From Mycolicibacterium parafortuitum (GTDB lineage Bacteria > Actinomycetota > Actinomycetes > Mycobacteriales > Mycobacteriaceae), in the NCBI RefSeq assembly GCF_002086815.1, contig NZ_MVID01000003.1:62001-126000 (forward strand): a stretch of DNA of 64,000 nucleotides, written 5' to 3'. The position numbers were made by a program, and so were the translations under genes. The notes beneath the pieces were generated by a model. That model made no database searches, was not told the DNA's origin, and saw nothing but the letters and a program-made list of their open reading frames with translations. Every line of letters starts with the position of its first letter. The first letter of the stretch is position 1. Positions 18,240 through 26,842 of this stretch are shown piece after piece.

Positions 18240-19961
18240 GTGCGGGCTGATCCAGCACCCACGTCCGGCACTTCCGGGCCCGGCACCCAGGCGTTGCGCG
18301 GCTGGCAGCGACGCGCGCTGGTCAAGTACCTGACCGCCAAGCCCCGGGACTTCCTCGCCGTCGCGACCCCCGGCGCCGGTAAGACCACCTTCGCGCTGCG
18401 CATTGTCTCCGAACTGCTCGCCGAGGGCACCGTCGATGCCGTCACGATCGTGGTCCCGACCGAACACCTGAAGATCCAGTGGGCGCAGGCCGCCGCGCGG
18501 CACGGCATCGCACTGGACCCGAAGTTCTCCAACTCGAACTCGCAGACGTCCTCGGAGTACCACGGCGTCGTCGTCACCTACGCCCAGGTCGCGAGCCACC
18601 CGACCCGGCACCGGGTGCGCACCGAGAACCGCAGGACGCTCGTGGTGTTCGACGAGATCCACCACGGCGGCGACGCCAAGAGCTGGGGCGACGCGATCCG
18701 GGAGGCGTTCGACGACGCGACGCGCCGGCTCGCGCTGACCGGTACGCCGTTCCGCAGCGACGACAGCGCGATCCCGTTCGTCAACTACGAGACCGGACCC
18801 GACGGGTTCCAGCGATCCCAAGCCGACCACACCTACGGCTACTCCGACGCGCTGGCCGACGGCGTGGTGCGCCCGGTGATGTTCATGGCGTACTCCGGCG
18901 AGGCGCGCTGGCGCGACAGCGCCGGCGAGGAGCACGCGGCCCGTCTGGGCGAGCCCCTGACCGCCGAGCAGACCGCGCGGGCGTGGAAGTCGGCGCTCGA
19001 CCCGAAGGGCGAGTGGATGCCCGCGGTGATCGCCGCGGCGGACAAGCGCCTGGACGGCCTGCGCCAGCACATCCCCGACGCCGGCGGCATGATCATCGCC
19101 ACCGACCAGACCGCCGCGCGCGCGTACGCCAAGCTGCTGCTCAAACTCACCGGGGAAGACCCGACCGTCGTGCTCTCCGACGACAAGGGCGCCTCCGACC
19201 GCATCGCCCAGTATTCGGCGGACACGTCGAAGTGGCTGGTGGCCGTGCGCATGGTGTCCGAGGGTGTCGACGTGCCGCGGCTGTCGGTCGGGGTGTACGC
19301 GACGAGCGCGTCGACGCCGCTGTTCTTCGCCCAGGCGATCGGCCGCTTCGTGCGGTCGCGGCGCCCCGGCGAGACCGCCAGCATCTTCCTGCCGTCGGTG
19401 CCGAATCTGCTGATGCTGGCCAGCGAGATGGAGGCGCAGCGCAATCACGTGCTGGGCAAACCGCACCGCGAGCCGCTCGAGGACCCGCTGGACGCCGAGC
19501 TGCGCGAGCAGAAACGCGACGAACCCGGCGAGGAGGAGAAGAAGGTCGAGTATCTCGGCGCCGACGCCGAACTCGACCAGGTGATCTTCGACGGGTCGTC
19601 ATTCGGCACGGCGACGCCCGCGGGCAGCGACGAGGAGGCCGACTACCTCGGCATCCCCGGCCTGCTCGACCCCGAGTCAATGCGAGATCTGTTGCGCCGC
19701 AGGCAGGATGAGCAACTCCAGAAGCGCACGGCGGCCGGGGTGCAACCGCCCAAGACCACGCACGGGCAACTCCGCGAGTTGCGCACCGAGCTCAACACGC
19801 TGGTGTCGCTGGCCCACCACCGCACCGGGCGGCCGCACGGCTGGATCCACAACGAGTTGCGCAGGCGCTGCGGCGGGCCGCCGGTGGCCGCCGCGACACG
19901 CGAGCAACTGCAGGAGCGCATCGCCGCCATCCGCGTGCTGCAGCGTGAACTGACCGCCTGA
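18240..19961 (+). CDS. DEAD/DEAH-type superfamily 2 helicase
   Basis: A 573-residue SF2 ATPase with Walker A TPGAGKTT (43-50), DEIH (138-141), motif III LTGTP (166-170) and the C-terminal motif QAIGRFVRSRR. It resembles actinobacterial XPB/type I restriction-like helicases that act on DNA. The last about 120 residues (REQKRDEPGEEEKKV; TTHGQLRELRTELN) are a charged, coiled, helical accessory region of unknown use. The GTG at 18240 is favoured because GGGAGGAG (18226-18233) is 6 bases upstream. An out-of-frame ATG at 18236 opens only a four-codon frame. It stands alone on the plus strand. Confidence 0.88.
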   Translation: MRADPAPTSGTSGPGTQALRGWQRRALVKYLTAKPRDFLAVATPGAGKTTFALRIVSELLAEGTVDAVTIVVPTEHLKIQWAQAAARHGIALDPKFSNSNSQTSSEYHGVVVTYAQVASHPTRHRVRTENRRTLVVFDEIHHGGDAKSWGDAIREAFDDATRRLALTGTPFRSDDSAIPFVNYETGPDGFQRSQADHTYGYSDALADGVVRPVMFMAYSGEARWRDSAGEEHAARLGEPLTAEQTARAWKSALDPKGEWMPAVIAAADKRLDGLRQHIPDAGGMIIATDQTAARAYAKLLLKLTGEDPTVVLSDDKGASDRIAQYSADTSKWLVAVRMVSEGVDVPRLSVGVYATSASTPLFFAQAIGRFVRSRRPGETASIFLPSVPNLLMLASEMEAQRNHVLGKPHREPLEDPLDAELREQKRDEPGEEEKKVEYLGADAELDQVIFDGSSFGTATPAGSDEEADYLGIPGLLDPESMRDLLRRRQDEQLQKRTAAGVQPPKTTHGQLRELRTELNTLVSLAHHRTGRPHGWIHNELRRRCGGPPVAAATREQLQERIAAIRVLQRELTA

Positions 19962-19997
19962 CCTGCGCCATCTCTGGCCAATTGACGGCCGCAGACT

Positions 19998-20003
19998 TAT
20001 ATT
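19998..20003 (+). promoter_or_regulatory. Candidate -10 element of the LuxR-type gene
   Basis: TATATT at 19998-20003 fits the mycobacterial SigA -10 pattern TANNNT and is 32 bases before the start codon. No good -35 is seen at 17 bases. A short CGAAG/CTTCG hairpin lies between it and the ribosome-binding site. Confidence 0.35.
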
Positions 20004-20034
20004 CACCGAAGGGCTCTCTTCGCGAGGGGGTGAA

Positions 20035-21117
20035 ATGGTCGCGATCGAGCAGTTCTCGCAGATGGTCACCGCGATGCACAGCGCAGCCGTCGAGCCGGAC
20101 CGGTGGGTTGATGCGCTGACAGTGGTGCGTACCGCGCTGGACGCCAACGCGACCGGCCTCGTCCTGACCGACGGGCCGCGCCGGGCGGTCAGGAGCTGCA
20201 GCTTCACCGACAGCGAGGCGATGGCGGCGTACGACGAGTACTACGGCCGGTTCGACTACGTGCTGGAGGCGGTCGAACGCAGTGCGCCCGGGCTGGTACA
20301 CAACGGAAAGACGTTGGTCGCGCTCAACCCTCGGTCGGAGTTCCACGGGGAATGGATGTGCCCGTACGCGCTCGACGACGGGGCGTTCGTCCGGGTCAGT
20401 GCCGGGCCGAAAACGGTCTCGTTCGTCGTGGCGGGCAAGCGCGCCGAACCGTTCGCGACCACCGATAACATGCGGCTGGTCAACGCCCTTGTCCCGCAAC
20501 TGCAGCGGGCGTTGCGCACCGAGCATCTTCTGACCGAGCTTCGAGACCGTGCCGCACTGCGCACCCACCCGGCCGACGCGGTCGGCGCACCGGCGATGAC
20601 CGTCGCCGCCGACATGACCCTGACCTATACCAATACCGCCGCGGAATCGCTGTTACGTTGCAGCGCCGAGGTTCTCACCCGATCCGGTCACCTGTACCTG
20701 TCGTCGCCCGCGTCGGACACCGACCTCAGGCGCGCGGTGTCACGGGCCGCGCGGGAGACCGGGCCGCGCATCGCGGACACCTTGCGGGTGGCCCGCAGGA
20801 CCTCACCACGACCGTTGATCGTGCATGTGATGCCTGCTGGGGCGACCGCAGCTCAGCCGGGAGCACTGGTCATCGTCGTCGACCCCGATGTACACCGCGA
20901 ACCACCCAAACAGCTTCTGCGCCGGCTGTTCTCGTTGACCGACTCGGAGGCCGAGGTGGCACTGCGCATCGGCCGCGGGCAGGCCCTGGCAGCCGTCGCC
21001 GACGAGCTCATCCTGTCGCTGGCCACCGTCAAAACCCATCTGCAGCACGTCTACCAGAAGACCGACACCCACCGGCAGGGTGAACTGGTCCGGCTACTGC
21101 TGTCACTCATGCCGTAG
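20035..21117 (+). CDS. LuxR-family helix-turn-helix regulator with PAS-like sensor region
   Basis: The 360-residue protein ends in a LuxR-type DNA-binding domain (about 297-355; LTDSEAEVALRIGRGQALAAVADELILSLATVKTH is visible). The N-terminal about 180 residues and the segment PAMTVAADMTLTYTNTAAE look like GAF/PAS-type ligand-sensing domains. A strong GAGGGGG site precedes the ATG at 20035. It overlaps the end of the convergent FAD oxidoreductase by 11 bases. The signal and the target are unknown. Confidence 0.87.
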   Translation: MVAIEQFSQMVTAMHSAAVEPDRWVDALTVVRTALDANATGLVLTDGPRRAVRSCSFTDSEAMAAYDEYYGRFDYVLEAVERSAPGLVHNGKTLVALNPRSEFHGEWMCPYALDDGAFVRVSAGPKTVSFVVAGKRAEPFATTDNMRLVNALVPQLQRALRTEHLLTELRDRAALRTHPADAVGAPAMTVAADMTLTYTNTAAESLLRCSAEVLTRSGHLYLSSPASDTDLRRAVSRAARETGPRIADTLRVARRTSPRPLIVHVMPAGATAAQPGALVIVVDPDVHREPPKQLLRRLFSLTDSEAEVALRIGRGQALAAVADELILSLATVKTHLQHVYQKTDTHRQGELVRLLLSLMP

Positions 21118-22480
21118 CGGGAACCTCCACGGCACTGAGGTTCTGGCGGCCGCGTGACGCGGCGAACACCCGGCGCAGCATCGCGGGCCGCAGTAACCGA
21201 CTGGGCGGCTGCAACATTCCGGAAACCATCTGGAACTGCTGGTCCACCCACGCATCGGTCTCACACGCCAACAGGATCCGGTCGATGTACGCATTCGACA
21301 GCCTGGTCGACAGTGGGCGCGGGCCCTCGACTTCCGGCAACAGCAGGTCCGAGTTGACCGCTGTGCGCCAGGCGATCCCGATGCCCTTGGCCGTTTGCCG
21401 GTGAAAACGCCGGGACAGCCCGCGATCACCGCCGCGCAGGCAGTCACGGAGCGCCACCGCGTCGATGGCGGCCAGCGTCATCCCCTGGCCGTAGATCGGG
21501 TTGAAGCTGGCGACGGCGTCGCCGGTCACCAACAGCCCGTCGGGCATCCGCACCTTGTCGTAACGCCGCCACCGGCTCGCCGGGAACCGGTATACCGCGA
21601 GGTCGGCCAACGGCTCCCCTGCCCGCAGCGCGGCGTAGGCGTGCGCGGGCATCAATTCCTCGGCGCGAGCGTGAAACTCGTCCACACTGACCGGCGGCCG
21701 GTTGTCCCGACCCAGCGTGCCGACCATCACGTGCCACTCGTCGCCCTCGCAGCGGCTCATCGCGAAGCCGCGAGGCCGGCCGGGCTCGGGCATGTCGATG
21801 AACAGCAGCTCGTGCAGCAGCCCGTCGGGGATCCGCACCCGCATGCTGGCGTAACTCACGTGCACGGTCAGCTGATCCTCACGCGGCCGCGCACGGCCCT
21901 GCTGTTCCAAGAAGTTCGGAGTCCGCGAACCCCGGCCGGTGGCGTCGACGACGAGGTCGGCGGCGATGTCGTGGGTGCGGTGGTCGGCCTGTCCGGTGAC
22001 CCGGACACCGGTCACGGCCTGCCCCGACCACGTCAGTGCGTCGATGTCGTGCCGGTCGACGAACGACACCGTCGGCAGCGCGCGCACGCGGCGGCGGACG
22101 TGACATTCGAGGAACGGGCGGCCCGCGTACAGGATGGTCAGCATGTCGGGGTCTTCCAAACGCCCCGTCCGGGTGACGAGGTGGCCGTTGAACCGCGTGT
22201 AGAGCTGGGATAGATCCCCGGTCCGCCACAGGTGCGCCCCGGCGCCCACGATCTCACCGGTGACCCCCGGGAACAGCTCTTCGATGATCTGCCCGCACCG
22301 GGCCAGCATCACGTGCGGCTGCTGGGCCTGCGGCACCCCGCGGCGCGGTGCGCTGCTGTCGTCGAGCTCGTCACGGTCGACGACGCTGACCCGGTCGAAG
22401 AACTCCGTCAGTACCCGCGCCGCCAACAGCCCGGCCATGCTCGCGCCGAGCACCACGGCGTGTCCACCCCGATTCCGCAT
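21107..22480 (-). CDS. FAD-dependent oxidoreductase (monooxygenase-like)
   Basis: The protein has 457 residues with an N-terminal dinucleotide fold VVLGASMAGLLAARVL (9-24), a DATGRGSRTP segment and the FAD-pyrophosphate motif VTGDAVASFNPIYGQGMTLA. This is the geranylgeranyl reductase/p-hydroxybenzoate hydroxylase-like group, found near many lipid or polyketide genes. The start ATG at 22480 is clear. It converges on the LuxR-type gene. Its substrate cannot be read, and no electron-transfer partner lies near it. Confidence 0.87.
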   Translation of the reverse strand: MRNRGGHAVVLGASMAGLLAARVLTEFFDRVSVVDRDELDDSSAPRRGVPQAQQPHVMLARCGQIIEELFPGVTGEIVGAGAHLWRTGDLSQLYTRFNGHLVTRTGRLEDPDMLTILYAGRPFLECHVRRRVRALPTVSFVDRHDIDALTWSGQAVTGVRVTGQADHRTHDIAADLVVDATGRGSRTPNFLEQQGRARPREDQLTVHVSYASMRVRIPDGLLHELLFIDMPEPGRPRGFAMSRCEGDEWHVMVGTLGRDNRPPVSVDEFHARAEELMPAHAYAALRAGEPLADLAVYRFPASRWRRYDKVRMPDGLLVTGDAVASFNPIYGQGMTLAAIDAVALRDCLRGGDRGLSRRFHRQTAKGIGIAWRTAVNSDLLLPEVEGPRPLSTRLSNAYIDRILLACETDAWVDQQFQMVSGMLQPPSRLLRPAMLRRVFAASRGRQNLSAVEVPATA

Positions 22481-22532
22481 CCCTCAATGAGGCACCAGAG
22501 TCGCCCGAAGAGCATCAGCCGAACGGCTGAGA

Positions 22533-23003
22533 TCACCCGGCCGCGAGCTTCGCGAGGTTGTCCAGCGAGTTCTCCAGATGCGTGACGGGAAACGGCGGGA
22601 ACTCGATGTGTTCGCGCAGTTCGGCGGGCACACCCGACCAGTCGTAGGTCAGGGTGACCCGCGTCTGCGTCGCGCCGAGCGGTTCCAGGTCATAGCGCCA
22701 CGTCCAGCCGCCGTACCCGACCACCCCGTCCGGACCCGCCTGGCCGGGTTCCCAGCCGAGGATGCGGTCCTGCTCGAACGCGATGACCTTGTTGGCCATC
22801 TCGTAGTGTCCGTCCGGATGGTTGTCGTGGTACATCGCGACCCGGAACATCTGCTCGACCCGGGCCAACGGTTCCGGGTCGAGTGCCTCACGCACCCAGC
22901 CGGTGCCGTCGATCGCGGCATGGTTGGCGGGATCGGCGAGCAGCGCGAACGTCGCCGCCACGGGAGCCTCGACGGTGGCTTCGACAGTCATGGTTTCGGT
23001 CAT
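22533..23003 (-). CDS. SRPBCC (START-like) protein
   Basis: A 156-residue protein with the helix-grip fold of the polyketide cyclase/SRPBCC superfamily. It begins TVEATVEAPVAATFALLADPANH, the common entry strand and helix, and contains YDLEPLGATQTRVTLTYDW in the later strands. Members bind hydrophobic ligands. The gene lies 38 bases downstream of the HAD gene on the same strand and 52 bases upstream of the FAD oxidoreductase start, so the three could form one transcript. No ligand can be named. Confidence 0.82.
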   Translation of the reverse strand: MTETMTVEATVEAPVAATFALLADPANHAAIDGTGWVREALDPEPLARVEQMFRVAMYHDNHPDGHYEMANKVIAFEQDRILGWEPGQAGPDGVVGYGGWTWRYDLEPLGATQTRVTLTYDWSGVPAELREHIEFPPFPVTHLENSLDNLAKLAAG

Positions 23004-23041
23004 GCACAGACTGACCGCCCGCGGGCGCGGAACTCATCGCG

Positions 23042-23857
23042 TCACAGGCCGAGCAGCGCGGGCAGGTCGGCCACCGAGTCGATGACGTGGTTGGGCTGCA
23101 TCGCGAATTCGTCTGCCGCCCAGCGGTCCAGCGTGTCCTGACGGAACTTGCCGGTGCGCACCAGCACCCCGGTCATGCCGACCACCTGACCGGCCAGCAC
23201 ATCGTTGTTGAGGTCGTCACCGACGACGTACATCTCCTCGGGGTCCACGCCCAGCCGGGTCGCCGCGGACAAGAAGCCCTCCGGCGCGGGCTTACCCACC
23301 GCGGTGGCCTTGCGGCCCGACGTCTTCTCCATCCCGATCAGGTACATGCCGGTGTCGACGCGCAGCCCGTCGGTGGTGGTCCACGCAGTGCTGCGGTGCA
23401 TCGCGACCACCGGAACGCCCTGCGCCATCCAGTCGTAGACCCAGGACAGCGTCAGGTGGCTGTACTCGGGTCCCGCGCCGCCGAGCAGTACGACGTCCGG
23501 CGGCTCGGGGGCGCGCGGCCCGTCGAACTGGCTGGAGTAGACGATGTCGATGCCCGGCATGTCCTCGGCGATCTGGCCGCTGTTGACCAGGAAACATCGC
23601 GCGTCCGGGTAGCGGTCCCGCACGTAGTCGGCTGTCAGCACCGCCGCGGTGACCACCTCGTCGGCGCGCACCGCCATGCCGGCTTCGGTGAGCAGTTCGG
23701 CGATCTGGGCGCGGGTCCGGGTGGTGGTGTTGGTCAGGTAGGTACAGGCGATCTGGTTGTCCGCCAACGTCTGCAGGGTTTCGGCGGCACCGGGGATCGG
23801 CTTCCACGACGTCACGAGCACGCCGTCGATGTCGAAGAGGATCCCGCCGATCGCCAT
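23042..23857 (-). CDS. HAD-IIA family phosphatase (NagD-like)
   Basis: The 271-residue protein has the full HAD set: nucleophile Asp9 and Asp11 (FDIDGVL), the Thr of YLTNTTTRT, a Lys in AVGKPAPEGF and VVGDDLNNDVLAG. The inserted cap is of the IIA type, as in NagD and 4-nitrophenylphosphatase. It should hydrolyse a small phosphate ester in the cytoplasm. Start is ATG at 23857; the longer frame begins in non-homologous sequence. The neighbours give no substrate clue. Confidence 0.88.
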   Translation of the reverse strand: MAIGGILFDIDGVLVTSWKPIPGAAETLQTLADNQIACTYLTNTTTRTRAQIAELLTEAGMAVRADEVVTAAVLTADYVRDRYPDARCFLVNSGQIAEDMPGIDIVYSSQFDGPRAPEPPDVVLLGGAGPEYSHLTLSWVYDWMAQGVPVVAMHRSTAWTTTDGLRVDTGMYLIGMEKTSGRKATAVGKPAPEGFLSAATRLGVDPEEMYVVGDDLNNDVLAGQVVGMTGVLVRTGKFRQDTLDRWAADEFAMQPNHVIDSVADLPALLGL

Positions 23858-23902
23858 GGTGCGACAGTAAACGGCCCGCGTCGGCACGCAAGTCGTACCC
23901 CG

Positions 23903-25384
23903 CTAGTGGCCGCCGCCGGTTCCCCCGCCGCCCTGCGCCCACCGGGTCGCCGACAACCACGGCGAGGTGGCCCCGGCGATGGCCCAGGCCTGCTCGGCGG
24001 GTACGTCGATGACCTCGTACCGTTTGACGCCCGCGGCGGTCGCGGCGATCAGCGTCGCGACCCCGGCGCGGCGCTGCGGCAGCGTCTGGCGCACCGTCCA
24101 GCCCACGATGCCCGCGGACGCCACGCAGTCGCGACGGCGGTGCAGGCTGCCCGCGCGGGCGACCAGCCAGCCGTCGCCGGCCCGGTGCCCGAGCGACCGG
24201 GCACGGTCGGCGGCCAGCGCCGCGCACGCGGCAACGGTCAGCGCCGTGGCCGCCCACGCCCACACCGGGACCCCGCCGGACACCGACCAGACGGCCAGTC
24301 CCACCGCGACCGCGGCGGGCAGCAGCATCGCGCGGGTCCAGCGCCGTCGGGTCGCGGCGGGCCCGTGCCCGGTCAGTACTCCGGTGACGGCGTCGGGCCG
24401 GCCGATCAGATCGGTCAGCACCGCTTCGGCGGTGGGTCGCGGGCACGGCGGGAGCAGCTGCGACGCCTCGCCGGCGCCGGTGACGCCGGTCATCACGGCG
24501 TCCAGGCGGGCTCCGCCGAACAACCGCACCAGGATCGGTTCCCGCAGCGTGCCGCCGCGCAGCCGACGCATGTCGAACGAGCGTTCCCGCACCCGCACCA
24601 GACCATGCGACAGCTGCAGCACACCGGCGTCGCGTCCGGTGTCGCGGCGCAGCACCAGATTGCCGTAGGTCAGCAGCGACTGGGTCACCGACAACGTGAC
24701 CGCCGCGACCAGCACCACCGCCACGGCGGACACCGCCGCGGCGGCGGTCCCGAGCTCGTCGACCACGTCCTGCCCGGTCCGCACCAGTGCCGAATCCCGC
24801 AGCGCCCGAAGCACTCCCGCCTGCGACAGCACGCCGGCCACCGCCGCGATCGTGACCAGGCCGGTCGGGGTCAACGCGCTGTACCGAAGCCACGACGGCT
24901 GCCAACGCGCCAGTTCCCGACCTGGGGTGGCCTCGTGATCGGGCACCGCGGACGAGTCCGCCAGCAGCACCGCCCGCAGCCCGGCCACATCGCCCGCGGG
25001 CACCGCGTCGAGCTCGAAAACCGTGTCGCCGGCCGCTTCCTGACCGGTGCTGACCCGCAGCACCGTCAGCCCGAGCAGACGGTGCAGCAGCCGGGCGTCG
25101 GTGGACACCGAACGGATTCGGTTGCGCGGCACCGACAGCACCACCCGCCGCAGGACCCCGCTGCGCAGCTGCACCTCGTCGGCGCCGATGCGGTAGGTGG
25201 TGGTGAACCAGCGCGCCAGCCCGAAGCCGACGACCAGGACGACCCCGGCGAGCGTCCACAGCGGGTTGCCGGTGGCCGATCCGAGCACGAGAGATCCGAC
25301 CAACACCGGGATCTGGCGGATCACCTCGTGCACGGGGTGCACGAGAAGCATCCGCGGACTCAACCGGGACCAGTCGGGCGTCAC
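23903..25384 (-). CDS. PH-domain membrane protein (YdbT-like)
   Basis: A 493-residue protein with several pairs of membrane segments separated by bacterial PH (bPH2, DUF304) domains. Three units are seen: TTYRIGADEVQLRSGVLRRV, LVLRRDTGRDAGVLQLSHGL and LVARAGSLHRRRDCV, each starting with the strand pattern usual for bPH2. YdbS/YdbT pairs are envelope proteins; their role is not settled. The GTG at 25384 overlaps the stop of the small partner gene upstream by GTGA, so the two are translationally coupled. Confidence 0.82.
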   Translation of the reverse strand: MTPDWSRLSPRMLLVHPVHEVIRQIPVLVGSLVLGSATGNPLWTLAGVVLVVGFGLARWFTTTYRIGADEVQLRSGVLRRVVLSVPRNRIRSVSTDARLLHRLLGLTVLRVSTGQEAAGDTVFELDAVPAGDVAGLRAVLLADSSAVPDHEATPGRELARWQPSWLRYSALTPTGLVTIAAVAGVLSQAGVLRALRDSALVRTGQDVVDELGTAAAAVSAVAVVLVAAVTLSVTQSLLTYGNLVLRRDTGRDAGVLQLSHGLVRVRERSFDMRRLRGGTLREPILVRLFGGARLDAVMTGVTGAGEASQLLPPCPRPTAEAVLTDLIGRPDAVTGVLTGHGPAATRRRWTRAMLLPAAVAVGLAVWSVSGGVPVWAWAATALTVAACAALAADRARSLGHRAGDGWLVARAGSLHRRRDCVASAGIVGWTVRQTLPQRRAGVATLIAATAAGVKRYEVIDVPAEQAWAIAGATSPWLSATRWAQGGGGTGGGH

Positions 25385-25881
25385 GTGGCGTCCTCGCCGC
25401 CCAGCGCGGCGATGTCGGTCAGCTGCGCGACCACCCGGTCGGCGACCTCGACGTCGAGCGCGACGATGCGCACCGCCCCGGCCGACGACGCGGTCGTCAC
25501 CGTCACGTTGGACAACCCGAACAGCCGGTCCAGCGGGCCGCGGTAGGTGTCGACGGTCTGTATCCGCGAGATCGGTGCGATGCGCCGTTCCTGCACCAGC
25601 CAGCCCGAGCGGGTGTACACGGCCGTGGCGTCCAGATCCCAGCGGTGCACCCGGTAGCGCCACAACGGGGCGACGACGATCGACACCGCCGCCCCGAGCA
25701 CGGTGGCCGCGGCGACGAGCCCGTGCACCCACAACCACTGCCCGTCCGCGGATGCCCCGACCCCGACGACGAACCACACGATCTGCGCGATGACGGCGAC
25801 CGTCCACGGGACGGCGGCGCCGAGGGCCCACACCAGCGGCGCTTTCCGGCTCGGCGGGTGCGCCGGTTCGACCAGGTGCAC
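25381..25881 (-). CDS. PH-domain membrane protein (YdbS-like)
   Basis: The smaller partner has 166 residues: two hydrophobic segments (PLVWALGAAVPWTVAVIAQI and a second near residue 50) followed by one bPH2 domain (WDLDATAVYTRSGWLVQERRIAPISRIQTVD). It is typical of YdbS. The GTG at 25881 is chosen for family length; an upstream ATG at 25926 would overlap the start of the divergent SDR gene. It is the first gene of a two-gene operon with the YdbT-like protein. Confidence 0.78.
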   Translation of the reverse strand: MHLVEPAHPPSRKAPLVWALGAAVPWTVAVIAQIVWFVVGVGASADGQWLWVHGLVAAATVLGAAVSIVVAPLWRYRVHRWDLDATAVYTRSGWLVQERRIAPISRIQTVDTYRGPLDRLFGLSNVTVTTASSAGAVRIVALDVEVADRVVAQLTDIAALGGEDAT

Positions 25882-25924
25882 GCGATCGAGCCTAGTTGCC
25901 GTGCGGGACCGTAAGTTGAATGCC

Positions 25925-26842
25925 ATGACCTCCACATGGACCGCCGCCAACGTCCCCGATCAGTCCGGCAGGGTCGCCGTCGTGACCGGCGCCAACACCG
26001 GCATCGGTTACGAGGCCGCCCAGGTGCTCGCGGGCAAGGGGGCCCGCGTCGTCATCGCGGTGCGCAACCTGGACAAGGGCAAGGACGCCGTCGACCGGAT
26101 CACCGCCCTCCACCCCGGCGCCGACGTGTCGCTGCAGGAACTCGACCTGTCCTCGCTGGCGAGCATCCGGGGCGCGGCCGCGGAATTGCGCGCGGCCCAT
26201 CCACGGCTGGATCTCCTGGTCAACAACGCAGGCGTGATGTACCCGCCGAAGCAGACCACCGCCGACGGGTTCGAGCTGCAGTTCGGCACCAACCACCTCG
26301 GGCATTTCGCGCTGACCGGCCTGCTGCTCGACACCCTGCTCGACGTGCCGGGCTCGCGCGTGGTGACCGTCGCGAGCATGGCGCATCGCAACATGGCCGA
26401 CATCCACTTCGACGACCTGAATTGGGAACACAAGTACAACCGGGTCGCGGCGTACGGCCAGTCGAAGCTGGCCAACCTGATGTTCACCTACGAGCTGCAG
26501 CGCAGGCTCGCCGGGCGGGGCGCGCCGACCGTCGCGGTCGCGGCGCACCCCGGCATCTCCAACACCGAGCTGATGCGCCACATCCCCGGCACCGGCCTGC
26601 CCGGAGTGATGACCCTGGCCGGGCTGATCACCAACAGCCCGCGCGTCGGCGCGCTGGCGACGCTGCGCGCGGCCACCGACCCCGAGGTGCGTGGCGGCCA
26701 GTACTACGGGCCGTCCGGCTTCCGGGAGATGGTCGGGCACCCGGTGCTGGTGGACTCCAACGCCAAGTCCCACGACGTCGCCGTCGCGCAGCGGCTGTGG
26801 ACGGTGTCGGAGGACCTGACCGGTGTGAAGTACCCGATCTGA
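25925..26842 (+). CDS. SDR family oxidoreductase (Rv0439c-like)
   Basis: The 305-residue SDR has TGANTGIG near residue 20, NNAGVMYP and catalytic Tyr/Lys in AAYGQSKLANLMF. By position, directly upstream of moeA, it is the likely orthologue of M. tuberculosis Rv0439c. The paralogue at 16666-17583 lies next to groEL. Its stop overlaps the moeA start (TGATG), so both should be co-translated. A ribosome-binding site is weak, so a leaderless or near-leaderless transcript is possible. It is divergent from the PH-domain pair with a 43-base gap. The substrate is unknown. Confidence 0.9.
   Translation: MTSTWTAANVPDQSGRVAVVTGANTGIGYEAAQVLAGKGARVVIAVRNLDKGKDAVDRITALHPGADVSLQELDLSSLASIRGAAAELRAAHPRLDLLVNNAGVMYPPKQTTADGFELQFGTNHLGHFALTGLLLDTLLDVPGSRVVTVASMAHRNMADIHFDDLNWEHKYNRVAAYGQSKLANLMFTYELQRRLAGRGAPTVAVAAHPGISNTELMRHIPGTGLPGVMTLAGLITNSPRVGALATLRAATDPEVRGGQYYGPSGFREMVGHPVLVDSNAKSHDVAVAQRLWTVSEDLTGVKYPI

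Noticed and set aside
18236..18250. Four-codon frame (ATGGGTGCGGGCTGA) as a leader peptide of the helicase gene
   Set aside because: The ribosome-binding site ends only 2 bases before this ATG but 6 before the helicase GTG, so the GTG is the natural start and the short frame is probably chance.
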